DNA of 64,000 nt, taken from assembly GCA_949752735.1 (NCBI GenBank), contig OX457053.1, positions 6,359,135 through 6,423,134 of the forward strand. Reading direction: 5' to 3'. Positions 35,191-47,810 of this stretch are shown in pieces. The stretch comes from Lumbricus terrestris (Eukaryota; Annelida; Clitellata; Crassiclitellata; Lumbricidae). A program made the position numbers and the translations under genes. The notes under the pieces are model-generated. The model did not search any database. It was not told the DNA's origin and worked only from the letters and a program-made list of their open reading frames with translations. Each line of letters opens with the position of its first letter. The first letter of the stretch is position 1.

Positions 35191-35725
35191 TCCTCCTCCT
35201 CCTCCTCCTCCTCCTCCTCCTCCTCCTCCTCCTCCTCCTCCTCCTCCTCCTCCTCCTCCTCCTCCTCCTCCTCCTCCTCCTCCTCCTCCTCCTCCTCCTC
35301 CTCCTCCTCCTCCTCCTCCTCCTCCTCCTCCTCCTCCTCCTCCTCCTCCTCCTCCTCCTCCTCCTCCTCCTCCTCCTCCTCCTCCTCCTCCTCCTCCTCC
35401 TCCTCCTCCTCCTCCTCCTCCTCCTCCTCCTCCTCCTCCTCCTCCTCCTCCTCCTCCTCCTCCTCCTCCTCCTCCTCCTCCTCCTCCTCCTCCTCCTCCT
35501 CCTCCTCCTCCTCCTCCTCCTCCTCCTCCTCCTCCTCCTCCTCCTCCTCCTCCTCCTCCTCCTCCTCCTCCTCCTCCTCCTCCTCCTCCTCCTCCTCCTC
35601 CTCCTCCTCCTCCTCCTCCTCCTCCTCCTCCTCCTCCTCCTCCTCCTCCTCCTCCTCCTCCTCCTCCTCCTCCTCCTCCTCCTCCTCCTCCTCCTCCTCC
35701 TCCTCCTCCTCCTCCTCCTCCTCCC
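35191..35725. repeat. pure (TCC)n, about 178 units
   Basis: About 535 bp without a visible interruption. A homopyrimidine mirror repeat of this size is a strong candidate for triplex (H-DNA) structure, and the true length may differ from the assembly. Confidence 0.98.
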
Positions 35726-35848
35726 ATTCTAATTATTCCTATACAGACCTGTCACCTGCACTGCAGACTTGAATAGATAATAATCATAGGCATATTGTTG
35801 TATGGTCTCGAGACAGTGCTTCGATCGGTCTATAGAGACATCTCGAGA

Positions 35849-35889
35849 CAGGGGCGGATCCAGGGGGCCAATTTCTGCATCCGCCCTTG
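35849..35889. mobile_element. 41-bp minimal hAT element
   Basis: CAGGGGCGGATCCAGG at one end and GCATCCGCCCTTG at the other, flanked by TCTCGAGA on both sides (35841-35848, 35890-35897). It keeps both ends and the 8-bp duplication and has almost no interior. Same family as 34306-34597. Confidence 0.82.
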
Positions 35890-36942
35890 TCTCGAGAGAG
35901 GCTTTTATGTCGAGGTCTTGGTCTCGGAACCTGTTGTCTCGGTTTGGATCTTGTTGCAAGAAGCCCTGAAACATCAAGACCAAAGCCTGGCCTGGTTTGG
36001 ATCCTGGCGAAAGTCTTGTAGGCTAATTCTTTTTGGAAGTTGTGTCCATACAGGCCTAGGCCAAGTTCTCATGTTTAAGTTCTGACTGAAATCGATACCC
36101 TATTTAATTTTAAAAAAGAAATTGTCACGTGCCGATGTGGTAAATAGAAAGCTACTGGGCATATAATAATAATATATGCTACTATGAAGATGATGATGAT
36201 GGTGCTCTGCCCGAAGGCAGGTTCATTGGCTTTACGCCCCTGGGGATATATGCTACTATATCCTACTGTAATAGGCTGTAATAGTAGCCTAGCTATCAAG
36301 GACTCTATTACGGTATCATCAGTTGGTCCTCATTTGGCAGGCCATATTATGACTAACAGGCAAGCTGGGAAACTGCGAAACGAATTCGTGTGTTGTTTTT
36401 ATTGTTTATTCCGAAATGTGAAATGTAATAATTGTGGAATAAATATCCGAAAGCACCGTGCAGCCTTGATTTTTGAACGGTCTCGAACGGTTTCGGACCT
36501 TGTGCTTCGGGAGTTTACACTGTCTTGCATAGGCCTAGCCTACAAGTTTGATTAAAAGCGGATTGAACGTAAAATACAATGCCATTGTACTTGTATTCAA
36601 GGCCGTAGGGTGTTTGAGCACTTCCGAAATGAAATAGTGCTAAAAATATTTAATAATGCATTTACTAACACAATCACGATGTAAAGACTAAGGAGATTTT
36701 ATTTGAAGCTCTTATCTATCGGATCCGACATTTTTAAAATTGATCAAATCATTCTTCAAACCCCTTATTCTGTTGATTCGGTTGCTTGTCGGTTTGCTCA
36801 GGGTCGAGTAAACACACCACGAAATAAAATCCTGGCTACGGCCTTGCTTGTATTTTTGATCGGCCTATCGCCCTCCTTCAAAAGTGAACAGAGACGACCA
36901 CAATTAGAGTCTATACGACAGAACATCGGTGATGCTACTGAG

Positions 36943-37364
36943 CTGCAGGGGCGAATCCAGGGGGAATTCGGACATGCCCCCATTGAGAAATGTGCATTGG
37001 ACGTGCCCCCACCCCAATTAGCTTCCATGAAGCTTTCAATCAATGCAGAGGGAAAAGGTGAGAGAAAGTAGTAGGCCTATACGACTAAAATAGAAAAAAA
37101 ACAGCTGATCAACTATCTTAGTATTTATTGGCTTTCAAAAATGGTATACGCTATATATCTTTGAGACATTTCGACTAAAAAAGGTCATCAGCTATTTTGG
37201 CAGGGGAAATTGGTATATTGTTTTCAAAGTTTTCACGATATTTCGACCAAATGATTTTAAAAAAATAAAAAAGGTCATCAGTTTTTGGGGGCAAAGATCA
37301 ACGAAATTTTTCCGACCAAGACCAACAACTTTGCATGCCCCGAAAATTTCTATATCCGTCCCCG
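36943..37364. mobile_element. hAT MITE, about 422 bp
   Basis: CAGGGGCGAATCCAGG near the left end, ATATCCGTCCCCG at the right. CTACTGAG occurs on both sides (36935-36942, 37365-37372). The left end is offset by three bases. Interior holds AAAAAAGGTCATCAG blocks shared with other MITEs here. Confidence 0.8.
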
Positions 37365-37699
37365 CTACTGAGCAAGAGGATTTTTGCCGGATAGGCCTAC
37401 CTACGCAGTAGGCCTAATTAACCGCCCAAGTTGATGCACGAAACCGTGCTCCACGTTAGACCTACAGGCCAAACCTTACAACCGATCCGCTGTGGCAGGC
37501 CCCTCGACCTGGACGCATGTTTCTTATTCTTTAGTTCCGCTATGTGCTGATTTATATGTGCATTTGAATCAATGGATAATTTGGATATTTGTTGACTACA
37601 ATCTGGAATTGCCTCCCAATGATACTCCGCTCCATTTCTAGAACTCCTTCTCATTCATTCCTCTCTCATCTTAAAACAGTTTTAATTGGCCACGCCGGG

Positions 37700-37760
37700 C
37701 TTGGGAGCGCATCTGAGTAGTTCCCTTGAAGAGACGCTATAAAAATTCATTTAATGAATG
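37700..37760 (+). repeat. LINE/SINE-type 3' tail copy
   Basis: GGGAGCGCATCTGAGTAG, CTTGAAGAGACGCTATAAAA, then (AATG)n. Confidence 0.75.
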
Positions 37761-37849
37761 AATTAATCTAGAGTCCTTCTCTGGATACTAACCTCTGACA
37801 ACGGCTTTGCTTCGCTGCATCATCATCGGTTAGTGTTTCCTTCTACTCA

Positions 37850-37985
37850 ATCTCAACTTCTGACTGGTAATCCATCCTCCTCATTTTCTTTTCTCAAAAC
37901 CTATTTCTTCTCTCGTGAGCTTGCGCACTGGGAGCGCCTCTGAACCATTCACCCTAGTAGAGTCGCTTTATAAATGTTTTTACAC
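37850..37985 (+). repeat. retroelement 3' end, same family as 3320-3460
   Basis: Shares the order of blocks TTTTCTCAAAACCTATTTC, TTGCGCACTGGGAGCGCC and GTAGAGTCGC with 3320-3460. Confidence 0.7.
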
Positions 37986-38200
37986 AATACAATACAATGC
38001 AAATAATGTCTTGTGCACCTTTTTCACAGGTGCCATAGAAGTCATTAATTACAATGAAATAAAAGAAACAATGCATGCAAGAAGGAATTGAAAACCACAC
38101 GTAAAAAATCACTGTGTGTATTTAAGGCAACTTGTCACAAAATATGTTTATGGCAGAATGAATCGAAGCTTTAATCAAACGCAAGGGACTGTCTGCTAGC

Positions 38201-38799
38201 TAGAGGTGTCAAAAAACGGCCATTGGGTCACAAATGGCCAGCAGGCGATGTTTTTGCGGCCCATGGAGCATTGCCTAAAGAATAAACAATTTGAGAATAA
38301 AAGTTAAAAATTGTAATTTTCAAGGCTTATTAAGTTTTGTGATTTTCTGATAAAGATTAGGCTTTTACAGCATGGTTTCTTCTAAGGAATTTTAAGAACC
38401 GCACAAAGCTCTCTCCCCCTTCCCATCATCAACGTTGCATTTTGTCCGATTGGACGAACAATTCTGACAATTTCTGACTGCACAAAATGCTTTTACAGCT
38501 GCACAAATTCATGTAGAACTGTACCTTTCGGGTAGAATTGCAAGCCTGGATTAAAAAAGAATAAACTTACTTACTTTTTTGAAAAGCCCTGCTTTACTAC
38601 TTAACTTGACTGTTAGTTTGCTTAAAAAAACCGCACCATTTAAAATTTTTGCACAATTTTCTTGGGGACGTGCTCCAAGCCCCTCCGGGATTCTTATCCC
38701 CTCTTTGCTGAGGCACCTTCAGCAACCTGGCCCGTCACTTGCTGGAAATTCTGCCTCTGGCCACCCCGCCACCATTAAAAAACTGGTTTGACACCTCTG
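38201..38799. mobile_element. probable hAT-like element without clear target duplication
   Basis: TAGAGGTGTCAAA at the left and its partner TTTGACACCTCTG at the right. The 8 bases outside each end differ (CTGCTAGC against ATCTAACT), so either the flanks have decayed or the ends come from two insertions. Confidence 0.5.
38370..38555. repeat. dispersed repeat, copy 3 (diverged)
   Basis: Resembles 6405-6592 and 22585-22760 in order: AAGGAATTTTAAGAACCGCACA, CCCATCATC, ACTGCACAAAATGCTTTTAC. It lies inside the element at 38201-38799. Confidence 0.55.
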
Positions 38800-39278
38800 A
38801 TCTAACTATATGCTAGTAAGTAAGTAAGTAAGTAAGTAACTGATAGCACTTCAAAGATACAGAGTAGCACAGGATTCAATTAAAACTTAACACCATTCCC
38901 AGATAAATAAAAGTCAAAAATACTTCTACCCACAAATTAAACATCACTACTCATAACACCATGCAGCAGCAACAGACTAATCTCACAAAAATACATCTAC
39001 TCGTAAAACTAGATCTTCACCAGAAAAAACTCACAAAAATACGTCTGCTTTAAAATGATCACCATCAATTAAAATTTAAATCTATTCGAAATGTGTATTC
39101 CATCTGCCTTTGCACACAAGTTTATCGGAAGTAAATATGATTTAAATGTTAATCAGTCTTGCCTTTCTTACAAGTTGGAAATCCTTACGTCCTCGTATAT
39201 TAACTGATAGATGATTAAATTTAAATGCACACTGCGCTGACAATCTGTAAGCCTATGGTAGTTTTGTGGCCGTAAAAC

Positions 39279-39470
39279 CAGTGTCATCGCCAGCTATACA
39301 ATTTCAGCAGGTCATGTCAGTCATAGGAGCCAATGAGCACGTCGAAAAAATTAAAAATGAAGAACTTATTAAACTTCCAAAGAATTTTTGGCAGGTAATA
39401 AGTTAGACAAGAGCAAAATATAGGCATTACGTCTTAAGACCTGCTGTGACCTATGGTAGTGCCGCCACTG
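39279..39470. mobile_element. hAT MITE, copy A of a short family
   Basis: CAGTGTCATCGCC at the left and GTGCCGCCACTG at the right, flanked by CGTAAAAC / CGCAAAAT. It aligns block by block with 41448-41605 (CAGCAG, GAATTTTTGGC, ATAGGCA-TACGTC). Confidence 0.7.
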
Positions 39471-39539
39471 CGCAAAATGGAAACTCTACCAAGTTTTCCA
39501 GTTTTAACTTATCGCGTACAGGAAGCAAATAATTAATTC

Positions 39540-39735
39540 GGTCATGATCAATCGCCTTGCATTTGGCCGAGATCAACCGCATTACAGCTTTTGCATAAGA
39601 TGTTTGAAACTTCACGCACCGATAAAATTCCTACATTAGAATCGCCAACAGGAAATGGAAAACATATTCACTAGACATTCTTAAAAATGCACAACTAGAC
39701 TGCACGTTTCGATATTATGCAACCCGAAATGTGAA
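39540..39735. repeat. diverged duplicate, copy A
   Basis: Shares CCGATAAAATTCCTACATTAG and surrounding blocks with 40243-40430. Function unknown. Confidence 0.75.
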
Positions 39736-40177
39736 TCAAGTTAAGCAGCCAGCCATGCATCATGTTAAAAAATTCTATTATCATACCCCACCCTTCTGTT
39801 GCACCTCATACGTTTTGTGGACCATACCCATGTTCTCTACGCCTCTATTTTACAAAAGTTAATAAGTAATGTCACCTATAAGACATTTATTATACCATAC
39901 GCTACTATTTTACAGAACAGACTAACCGCACATCGCTTTTTATATAATGTAATAATAATGTAATGTAACAATTGCCATTGGACTACTATAGGATAAACAG
40001 AGCTATATAAAATAAATAGGCTAATTACGTGGATGTCACACTCAGAAAATTATTAGACAAGTATGCGCAATATTGTCTAAATTCGATCACCCCTCCACCG
40101 TCCTTGTATACACATAATGTATGGATGACCCTCATGTGTCAATCGTAATCAATCATTCATTCATTCAAGTATTTATA

Positions 40178-40222
40178 TAGCGCCCCTTCAAGGAAACTAC
40201 TCAGAAGCGCTCCCGACTCCAG
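40178..40222 (-). repeat. LINE/SINE-type 3' tail copy
   Basis: TTTATATAGCGCCCCTTCAA then ACTCAGAAGCGCTCCCGAC, preceded by (ATTC)n; reverse orientation. Confidence 0.75.
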
Positions 40223-40242
40223 CACGGCCAAACAGAACAGTT

Positions 40243-40430
40243 TTAATCGTCTTGCGTTTGACTGAGATCAACAAGTATTACAGTTTTTTTCATAAGATGT
40301 TTCGTATACGTCAGACTGACCGATAAAATTCCTACATTAGAATCACAACCAGGAAATGGTAAAACATTTGCGTAGACATCCATAAAACTGATTGAATAAA
40401 CGGTACGTTCTGATATTACGCATTCCGACA
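40243..40430. repeat. diverged duplicate, copy B
   Basis: Partner of 39540-39735, in the same orientation, immediately next to a LINE/SINE tail. Confidence 0.75.
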
Positions 40431-41440
40431 TAATTCATACTCCGGTATCCATTCCCGATTCGGAAAACAGTCTCATTAGAATGAAATCCTGCTCGATAAA
40501 ACCCTAAAGACAGATGGCAAAAATGTATTTAGAGCAACTTCCCGCAACACACATGCAGGTTCTGGTGATGTGTCCAGAATGGGGTGTGGGGTGGGGGTGG
40601 GAACCCGAATGACTAACGAGGCTATGTTCACAAGGAACCATGGCACTGCACACAAGTACAAGATGGGGCACTTGCAGTTGCCTGGGAAATTTACACATAT
40701 TTTTTAACTACTCCTTTTTACTTTCTAACAAAACACAAATGATAGCATGTATGCAAAGATAAACGGGGAAATTTACATTTAGAAAACGCCATAAAAATAC
40801 ACACAAGTTCTTAATTTCCTGCTTCGCATTTTCAAGTTCTTGATATTGAAATTTTAAAGTTCTGTGACCGTTACGTTTTGCCCGTTGCTAAAAAAATATA
40901 CGTGCGCGCCCATGCAGTGAACACAGCCAAATGGAAAAACTCAATTACAACAATTAAGTGTTTTTCATTTTTCAGCTACAAATTTAAAATTCATGATACG
41001 ATCACATTAAATACAACAAAAAACAAATGCCAAGTCTACGCAACAACCAAAAGTAGATGCTTCAGCCAGGGGCATGGCGAGAAAATGTTTTGAAAGGGGT
41101 CTACATCTTGGGATTTCCAATGGACAATTGTCGCAACATACATAGAATTAGTTTTAAAAACGGAAATGATTTATTTTGGGGTTTTAACCAGTAAAACCCT
41201 TTAAATACGCCCATGGCTTCCGCTTATTCAACAAAATCATCACCAGCTCATTTAGTATAATTCAAATGCGTTAAAATACTCTAGATGTTTAAAATATATA
41301 GCTAAAACTGCCCAAAAAAACAGCTTTAAAAACAGCACAAAAACAAATCTACGACCAATTACCCCAAGGACTAAACTACAAAAAAATCATGGTACAGCAA
41401 CATATGTAAGTTTGTATGGAATGCATAAATGTATTTTCAG
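40431..41440. other. no gene recognised
   Basis: AT-rich DNA downstream of the HELZ2-like gene on its strand. Confidence 0.5.
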
Positions 41441-41447
41441 AGTACCC

Positions 41448-41605
41448 CAGTGGCGGTGCAAACTATATTATTTTATTTCTTCAGCAGATCGAAGAAATTC
41501 AATGCAAAGATAATATTAAAAATTCAAACGAATTTTTGGCGGGTCATAAGGCGGGTCAAGAAAAAAATAGGCAGTACGTCAAATGATCTGTCAGCACCGC
41601 CACTG
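41448..41605. mobile_element. hAT MITE, 158 bp, copy B of a short family
   Basis: CAGTGGCGGTGC and its exact inverse at the ends; GAGTACCC / GAGTACAC flank it (one mismatch). Lies 115 bp beyond the HELZ2-like stop codon on the gene's strand. Confidence 0.85.
41472..41477 (-). terminator. candidate poly(A) signal for the HELZ2-like gene
   Basis: AATAAA on the minus strand, about 243 nt past the stop codon and inside the MITE at 41448-41605. I saw no AATAAA or ATTAAA between the stop codon and this site. Confidence 0.4.
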
Positions 41606-41719
41606 GAGTACACCGACTAAAATATAGTTTCATTTTTTACATTACAATTAAAATATTTCCACGAATGATGCATTCATTTTTTACATTACAATTAAAATGT
41701 TCTTTGGTAACATGCTGCC

Positions 41720-41826
41720 TTACGAGTCTCTCATAAATGTCGCAGCGTTAACAATCTTCTTGTTATCTTCGTAATGTTTTATCAGATTTCTCCACATTTC
41801 ATCGCATTCCAACAGGAGTCGATTGC
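41720..41826 (-). CDS. HELZ2: HELZ2-like terminal exon
   Basis: Acceptor TTGTCATTGTTTCAG; phase 1 in; codes NRLLLECDEMWRNLIKHYED and ends ATFMRDS with TAA at 41720-41722. It is the short C-terminal helix after helicase motif VI, as in HELZ2/MOV10-type proteins. Confidence 0.85.
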
Positions 41827-44800
41827 CTGAAACAATGACAACACATCTGTTCACTGATTGCAAGACACACCATACACACACAAGTGACACTGAAACTAGA
41901 CATGACAGATCAATAGAATATGCAACACATCTCTTCGTCTTCTGTGGTTAAACTTCGAGCCCTTGCTTTCATTCGTGGTGCACTATGGAACCAGATTCCT
42001 TCCTTGACACGTTTCTCATTACTAACTGGTGGGAAAAGTGCCTCTTTTCACTTTCTCAAGACCACTTCACCCCCCTTCCCACCAGTCTCTTGCACTAGGA
42101 GCACCTCTGACTGGTGCGCACTGCGAGAAGCGCTGTATAAATTTTAAGAAATAATCAAATACATTTATAATATAATTACAGAATACAACTGAATCTGACA
42201 GAAGAGTGATACACAACTAGAGCCTATTCGACCGAAGTTGGACTGGGAGTGCTCCTGAGTAGCCAACCTCGAAGGGGCTATATCAAATTCCGGTAATAAA
42301 TAAATAAATGTCTCATTAATTTGGGCAGGCATGCATGCATGCGTATTTCCGAAGCTAAATTTACTGCGTGAATGAATGATTGACTGAATGAATGTACAAG
42401 AATGAGGAGGAGCAGGAACTCTTTTACCTATGATGATGAGAAAAGGAGGAAGAGGAGGAGGAGGAGGAGGAGGAAGAAAAAAGGAGGAGGAAGCTGGATA
42501 GGAGGAGGAGGAGAAGGAAGAGGAGAAGGAAGAACTCTTTTACCTAAGATGAGGAGAAAAGGAGGAGAAGGAGGAAAGGAGAAGGAGGAAGCTGGAGAGG
42601 AGGAAGAAGAGGAGAAGGAAGAACTCTTTTACCTATGATAATGAGGAGAGGAGGAGGAAGAAGAAGAAGAAAAGATGGGAAGGAACACTTCTTCTCACCT
42701 ATGATGATGAGACCCTTTCGCGCACGAGTGATAGCGACGTTGATCTGATGGTAGTCGGCCACGAAACCCAGATGCTTCCGTTTCCAGTTCAGACTGGGCC
42801 GACGCTCGATCTCGATCTCCGGAAGGGAACGCACGGTCGACAGGACAACGTAATCCCATTCCGATCCTAAAACAATACGATCATCGCGTTGACATAATGT
42901 CGGCTTCAACGCCAACACATCTTTCTGTATAATTAATGTATGTATAAACACAGCGCTGTATAAATTTTAAGAAATAATAAAATACATTTATAATATTACA
43001 GAATACAAATGTATGTATAAATACTTGTCATACCGCCCCTTCAAGTTTCTCCTCAGATGCGCTCCCGACTACAGCGCGAATACTGAATTAGAGTTTCACG
43101 CCAAAGCGAATGAGTAATTGCGAGAGAAGGACTTGCATCAAAGTCCATACGTGGTGGCGGTTTGAGGTGGATTCGAACCTGGAAACCTCCAAGGCACTGA
43201 ACTACCACTACACCACCGTGTCCAGGTACTGTTGTATTGTTATACAACAGTATATAATTGCTATGCTATGAAGAGTTCCCAATAATTCACTGCTTATAAA
43301 TTATGTGCTGTTTAATGTTTACCCTGAGCTGCGACGACGGTTTGTGCCGTCACTTCCTTCAGCGTTGAACTATCCAGTAGTTTCTTGCTGATCTGGGTCG
43401 ATTGCGCACGATACTGCGACAAAACAGCGATCGACTTCGGAGCAAGACCGTACTTCTCAACCATCTGTCGAACCACAAAGACCTGGAAAACAAGAATCGA
43501 CTGGAAAAATTATCTACTAAATTCGAAAGCAGCACTGGTTAGTGGTGGTGGTATTTGCAGTTTAACGTCACTGTGTGGTAAAAAGACCATTAGCGACGCC
43601 CTCCTCCCTTATCCAGGTTTGAGACTGGCATTGGCAGAGTGCAACCAGTGGCAGAGTTTACTGGTTGGTCATCTGTCAAAGCAGCATTAACTGTATCTGT
43701 CAAGTTTGCATAGCTCCTCTACATTACATTAATCACATCCAACCAATCAGCTTCATTTCATAAATCGCTCAAGTCTTTCTTTCTTTCGCCGTGGCTGGGC
43801 TTGGAGCGTTCCTGAGTAGGATTCTTGCAGGGACGCTATACAAGTTCATCGAATGAATGAATGAACAAACAACTTGGGTAGCTCGCTCCTCGCATGAGAA
43901 CCTATAAGACTCAACACAGCATATTGCAATGATCCCACTTCCTACAACCTAACCTGCTAAAAAAATGAAATAAAAGGAAGCTTGCTGCTGAAATCATTCT
44001 GTCACATCAACAGGATTATATGAAATGATCGTCTTCCACGGCAATCCAAACGAAATCTTTAATTTGATTCTCAGCTAAGGCAAATGTATACACGCATGCA
44101 CGACACTTATGCATATTCATTAGATAGTGGTGCACTATCTAATGAATATGCAACAAGCGATGGTGATGAGCAATTCTGAATGAAGGTCCCTATACAATAA
44201 CAACATACGTGGAGTGGACTCAAACTCATACTCTCCACGTTTTATGGCAGGCTTTCCACTAAATCTCTCTCGGCTTTAAAAATCAACAGATTCCAGATAG
44301 AAAATTATGTTGACGTTGTTTTACTGAGAAACATTCGACTTACAGCGAGATTAATTTCGACAATATTCGTCTTGGACTGCTCTCCTCCCTCCTCCGTATC
44401 AACGGCCAGCGCCTCTTCCCTGCCAACGCAGTGCACCAGCGCGATTGGCTTCGTGCCTCCTCCCGGCCAGAACGGCAGAGCAGACGGACGCCTCTGTTCA
44501 TCCTTTCCCGCGATCAGTTGGCCGGAGTAAAACTGCTGCGAAGGAAAATCGGCGATTGCTTCGTGCTGTTTAGAAAACGATGGAAGACAGTTGCTTCAAA
44601 TAAAGATAGTTTTTTTTAAATATCAGATTTATCAGATTAAACGTATACGCCACCAATTGTATTTTGCTGATGATTTAACCAACCCAACTTTTGCCACCAA
44701 TTTCATTGCTGCTGACAACAACCATCATGAATACCACAACCATCACCATCACTATGTTGACCACCACCGTCCTGAACACCACCACTATCACCAGGTGTAC

Positions 44801-47762
44801 CATATTAACGACATAGCAATCATTGCCACCAATATCGTTATCACACCACTTTCACCAAGGCAACCATATCGATCGCCACCATACCGACCACTACCTATAT
44901 CACCACCACCATAATCACCATGTCACCACCATGTCACCAACATGTCACCACCACCACCACCACTACCACAAGAAAACTCCATATCAAACAGAAACAAGCC
45001 AGATAAAAGCAACCAATCCTACCATTCGGTATTGCATGGTCAACATGCGTGCTGTCTTGGCGTAGCGTTCGAACATCGACTGACCGAGACCGCGTTTTCG
45101 AGCGCGACTCTCAAGTACGATCGGCTGCAACTGTTGGTGATCACCGAGAAGAACGACCTGCTTTGCTTTCGAGGCAACAATTGGGATGAGGCTTTCTGGC
45201 TCCCTGCACATTCCACACTCGTCTATGATCAACTGAATGAAAGCATAACATCCCGATTTAATCAATGCTATGACTTAAATTAATCAATCAATCAATCAGT
45301 CAGTCAATCAATCAGTCAATCAATCAGTCAATCGATCAATCAGTCAATCATTCAATCAATCAGTCAATCAGTCAGTCAATCAATCAATCAGTCAATCAAT
45401 AAAGCATGAGAATTTAAACGTAGAGTTTAAACCAACATGACTCAATACTTGATAAAAAAATTAAAACAATGTTGCAAGACGTGGACTGTTGGAAAGGCAG
45501 AAGTGGAAAGACTTGAGGCATTTGAAATGTAGATATGGAGAAGAATGGCCAAGATTAGTTGGATGGACTACAAAACTGTTGAAGAGGTGCTGCAACTGGT
45601 GCAGAAAAAAACAGATAGCTGATTGATACAATACAGAAGATGCAGATGAACTGTATGCTTGGCAACATGTCGAGGGGAGACTCACTCTTGAGGGTATTAC
45701 TCGAGGGAAGAGTGGAGGGAAATTCACCACCAGGAAGACCAAGAAAGATGATGTTGGATTGGTTGGTGGACGGAGAAAAGGGACGAGGATATATAAAGAA
45801 ATCAAGGAAAAAACACAGAATAGACAAGAATGGTGTTGTTGGAATCCTGGATCTGTCTAAGGGCAGAACACTAAAGAAGAAGGAGAAGAAGGATATTGCA
45901 AGTAGCGGTTAGAAAACACACGACTAAATTTAAAAGCGTGGACTTACCTGCAGTACGTTGACCCCGTTAACTTTAAATCGTGGCGATCCGCTCGTCGAAC
46001 AAGTAAGCAGGATGATATCCGCCAACTTCAGCAGTTCGCTTTCCGCCATTTTTATGGCCTCTCGGAAATTCATTAACTCTTCGTCAGTTACGTCGTCGGG
46101 ATCTTCCCGAATGCGCTCATCCATTCCACGCAAGAACTCTGCGTTCGTGTTGTATCTGTCGTCGCGTATCATGTGATGCAGCGAGATCTGCTTGAGTTCG
46201 TTGTCACGTACTTTGTCTTCGAGTCGGTATTTCTTCTTGATGAGGAGCAGCTGGCGCGGAATTGGGTAATCCTCCTTCTCCACTTTCTGGCTGTAAACGC
46301 GGATGATCAACGTGTCCGGAATCTTCATTCGCATTAACTGACCTGAAAGTTTTCAATCACTCCTTCATTCGATGGACTTACTTGTATAATTATACAGTAA
46401 CTCTTCAAGAAACCTACTCGGGAGCGCTCCCAGCGCAGCCACGGTGAAAGAAGTACTTGAGAGATTTATGAAACAAAGTCTGATTGGTTACATGTAATAA
46501 ATGCAGTTTTAAAGGGAGGTTATTCCAGATAGACGGCCATACAATCGAGAAAGCTATATACTATATACTGTATATACAATACATAGTTAGGCCCCCCAGA
46601 AATTCGCGATCTTGCGCAGCGCAAATTTTGCGCAAATTTCCAGGTTTAGCGCAACAGCGCAAAAATTGGCAATCCGCGCGATTTTAGCGCAAATTTTGAC
46701 AAAATCTTGCTAATTTATCTAAATTGGGCTTTGAATGACTTAAAATCGTGACAGTTCAACATAGCAACGACGACCGATGTGCGATAATCAAAATGGCGGC
46801 CGCCAAATGTGATGAAATTATAGTGGAATTTTTAGTTAAAGATCGTTATTTTTAGTAGTAATGCACAAACTTAAAGTATAAAAAATTCCAGAACTTCACG
46901 GCCACACAGTAAAATGTGTTAGACGAAGTTTCTCAAAGCGGTCACATAGGAGCGCCGCGTGACGTCTTGGCTGATGACAGAACGAACGCATTTGGCGTCA
47001 GGCGTGCACACAGAGACGGAAGGGTAGTACTCAGCACGTTGCGTAACTTGGTGATTCATTATAATATAGGCATGTACAATACTATTTTGAAGTTATATTT
47101 GTAATGAGAGTAGATTTCAGTGGGCGTAAATTTTTGCAAAATTAAAATGATTTGCGATCGTCTGAATACATTAATCTCATGGTTATAGGAACTTTATAAC
47201 TGCATTTTTGGCTTGATTGTCTAATTTCTAGAACGGCAAAGCTTTAGACTAAATGACAAAACACTGCTAGATACTTCGGTACACTGATTCAATGAAAAAA
47301 TAACGAACATTATCACTTTTTAACTTGCGCAAAATTCGCGCAAATTTATCGTTTTTGGTGCGCAATTTTTTCAATTTTCGGGCGCAAATTTCTGGGGGGC
47401 CTACATAGTGTGTTCCATCATATATGTGACATGCATATGGTGCTTGTATTCCTGAGACACAAACTACCAAAAAACCTCAGTCCATGCAAGTCAGATGTAG
47501 CACATCTACTAGGGGTCGGGTTGGGTGGGTTTGGGTGGGGTGGTAGCGTGTTGGACAACACACTGGCATGGAGATCAGCGGACCCAAGTTTGAGCTCCAT
47601 AGGGCGGAGGTGCTTTGTTGGCTGCCATTAGGCTGTCCGTTCTATTAGTAGTTAAGATTTATGTCTGTAATTTGCGTTCTTGTGAATTGTTTCAATTGCA
47701 TAAATGTAGTTTGTACACTGTAGCCGGCCATGGTCTGTCAACCGGATTGTTCAATAAAGGAA

Positions 47763-47810
<48 letters not shown>

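Noticed and set aside
43160..43225. Possible tRNA gene on the minus strand
   Set aside because: A and B boxes are present but the arms do not fold into a full tRNA, and the sequence runs into a SINE body and tail.
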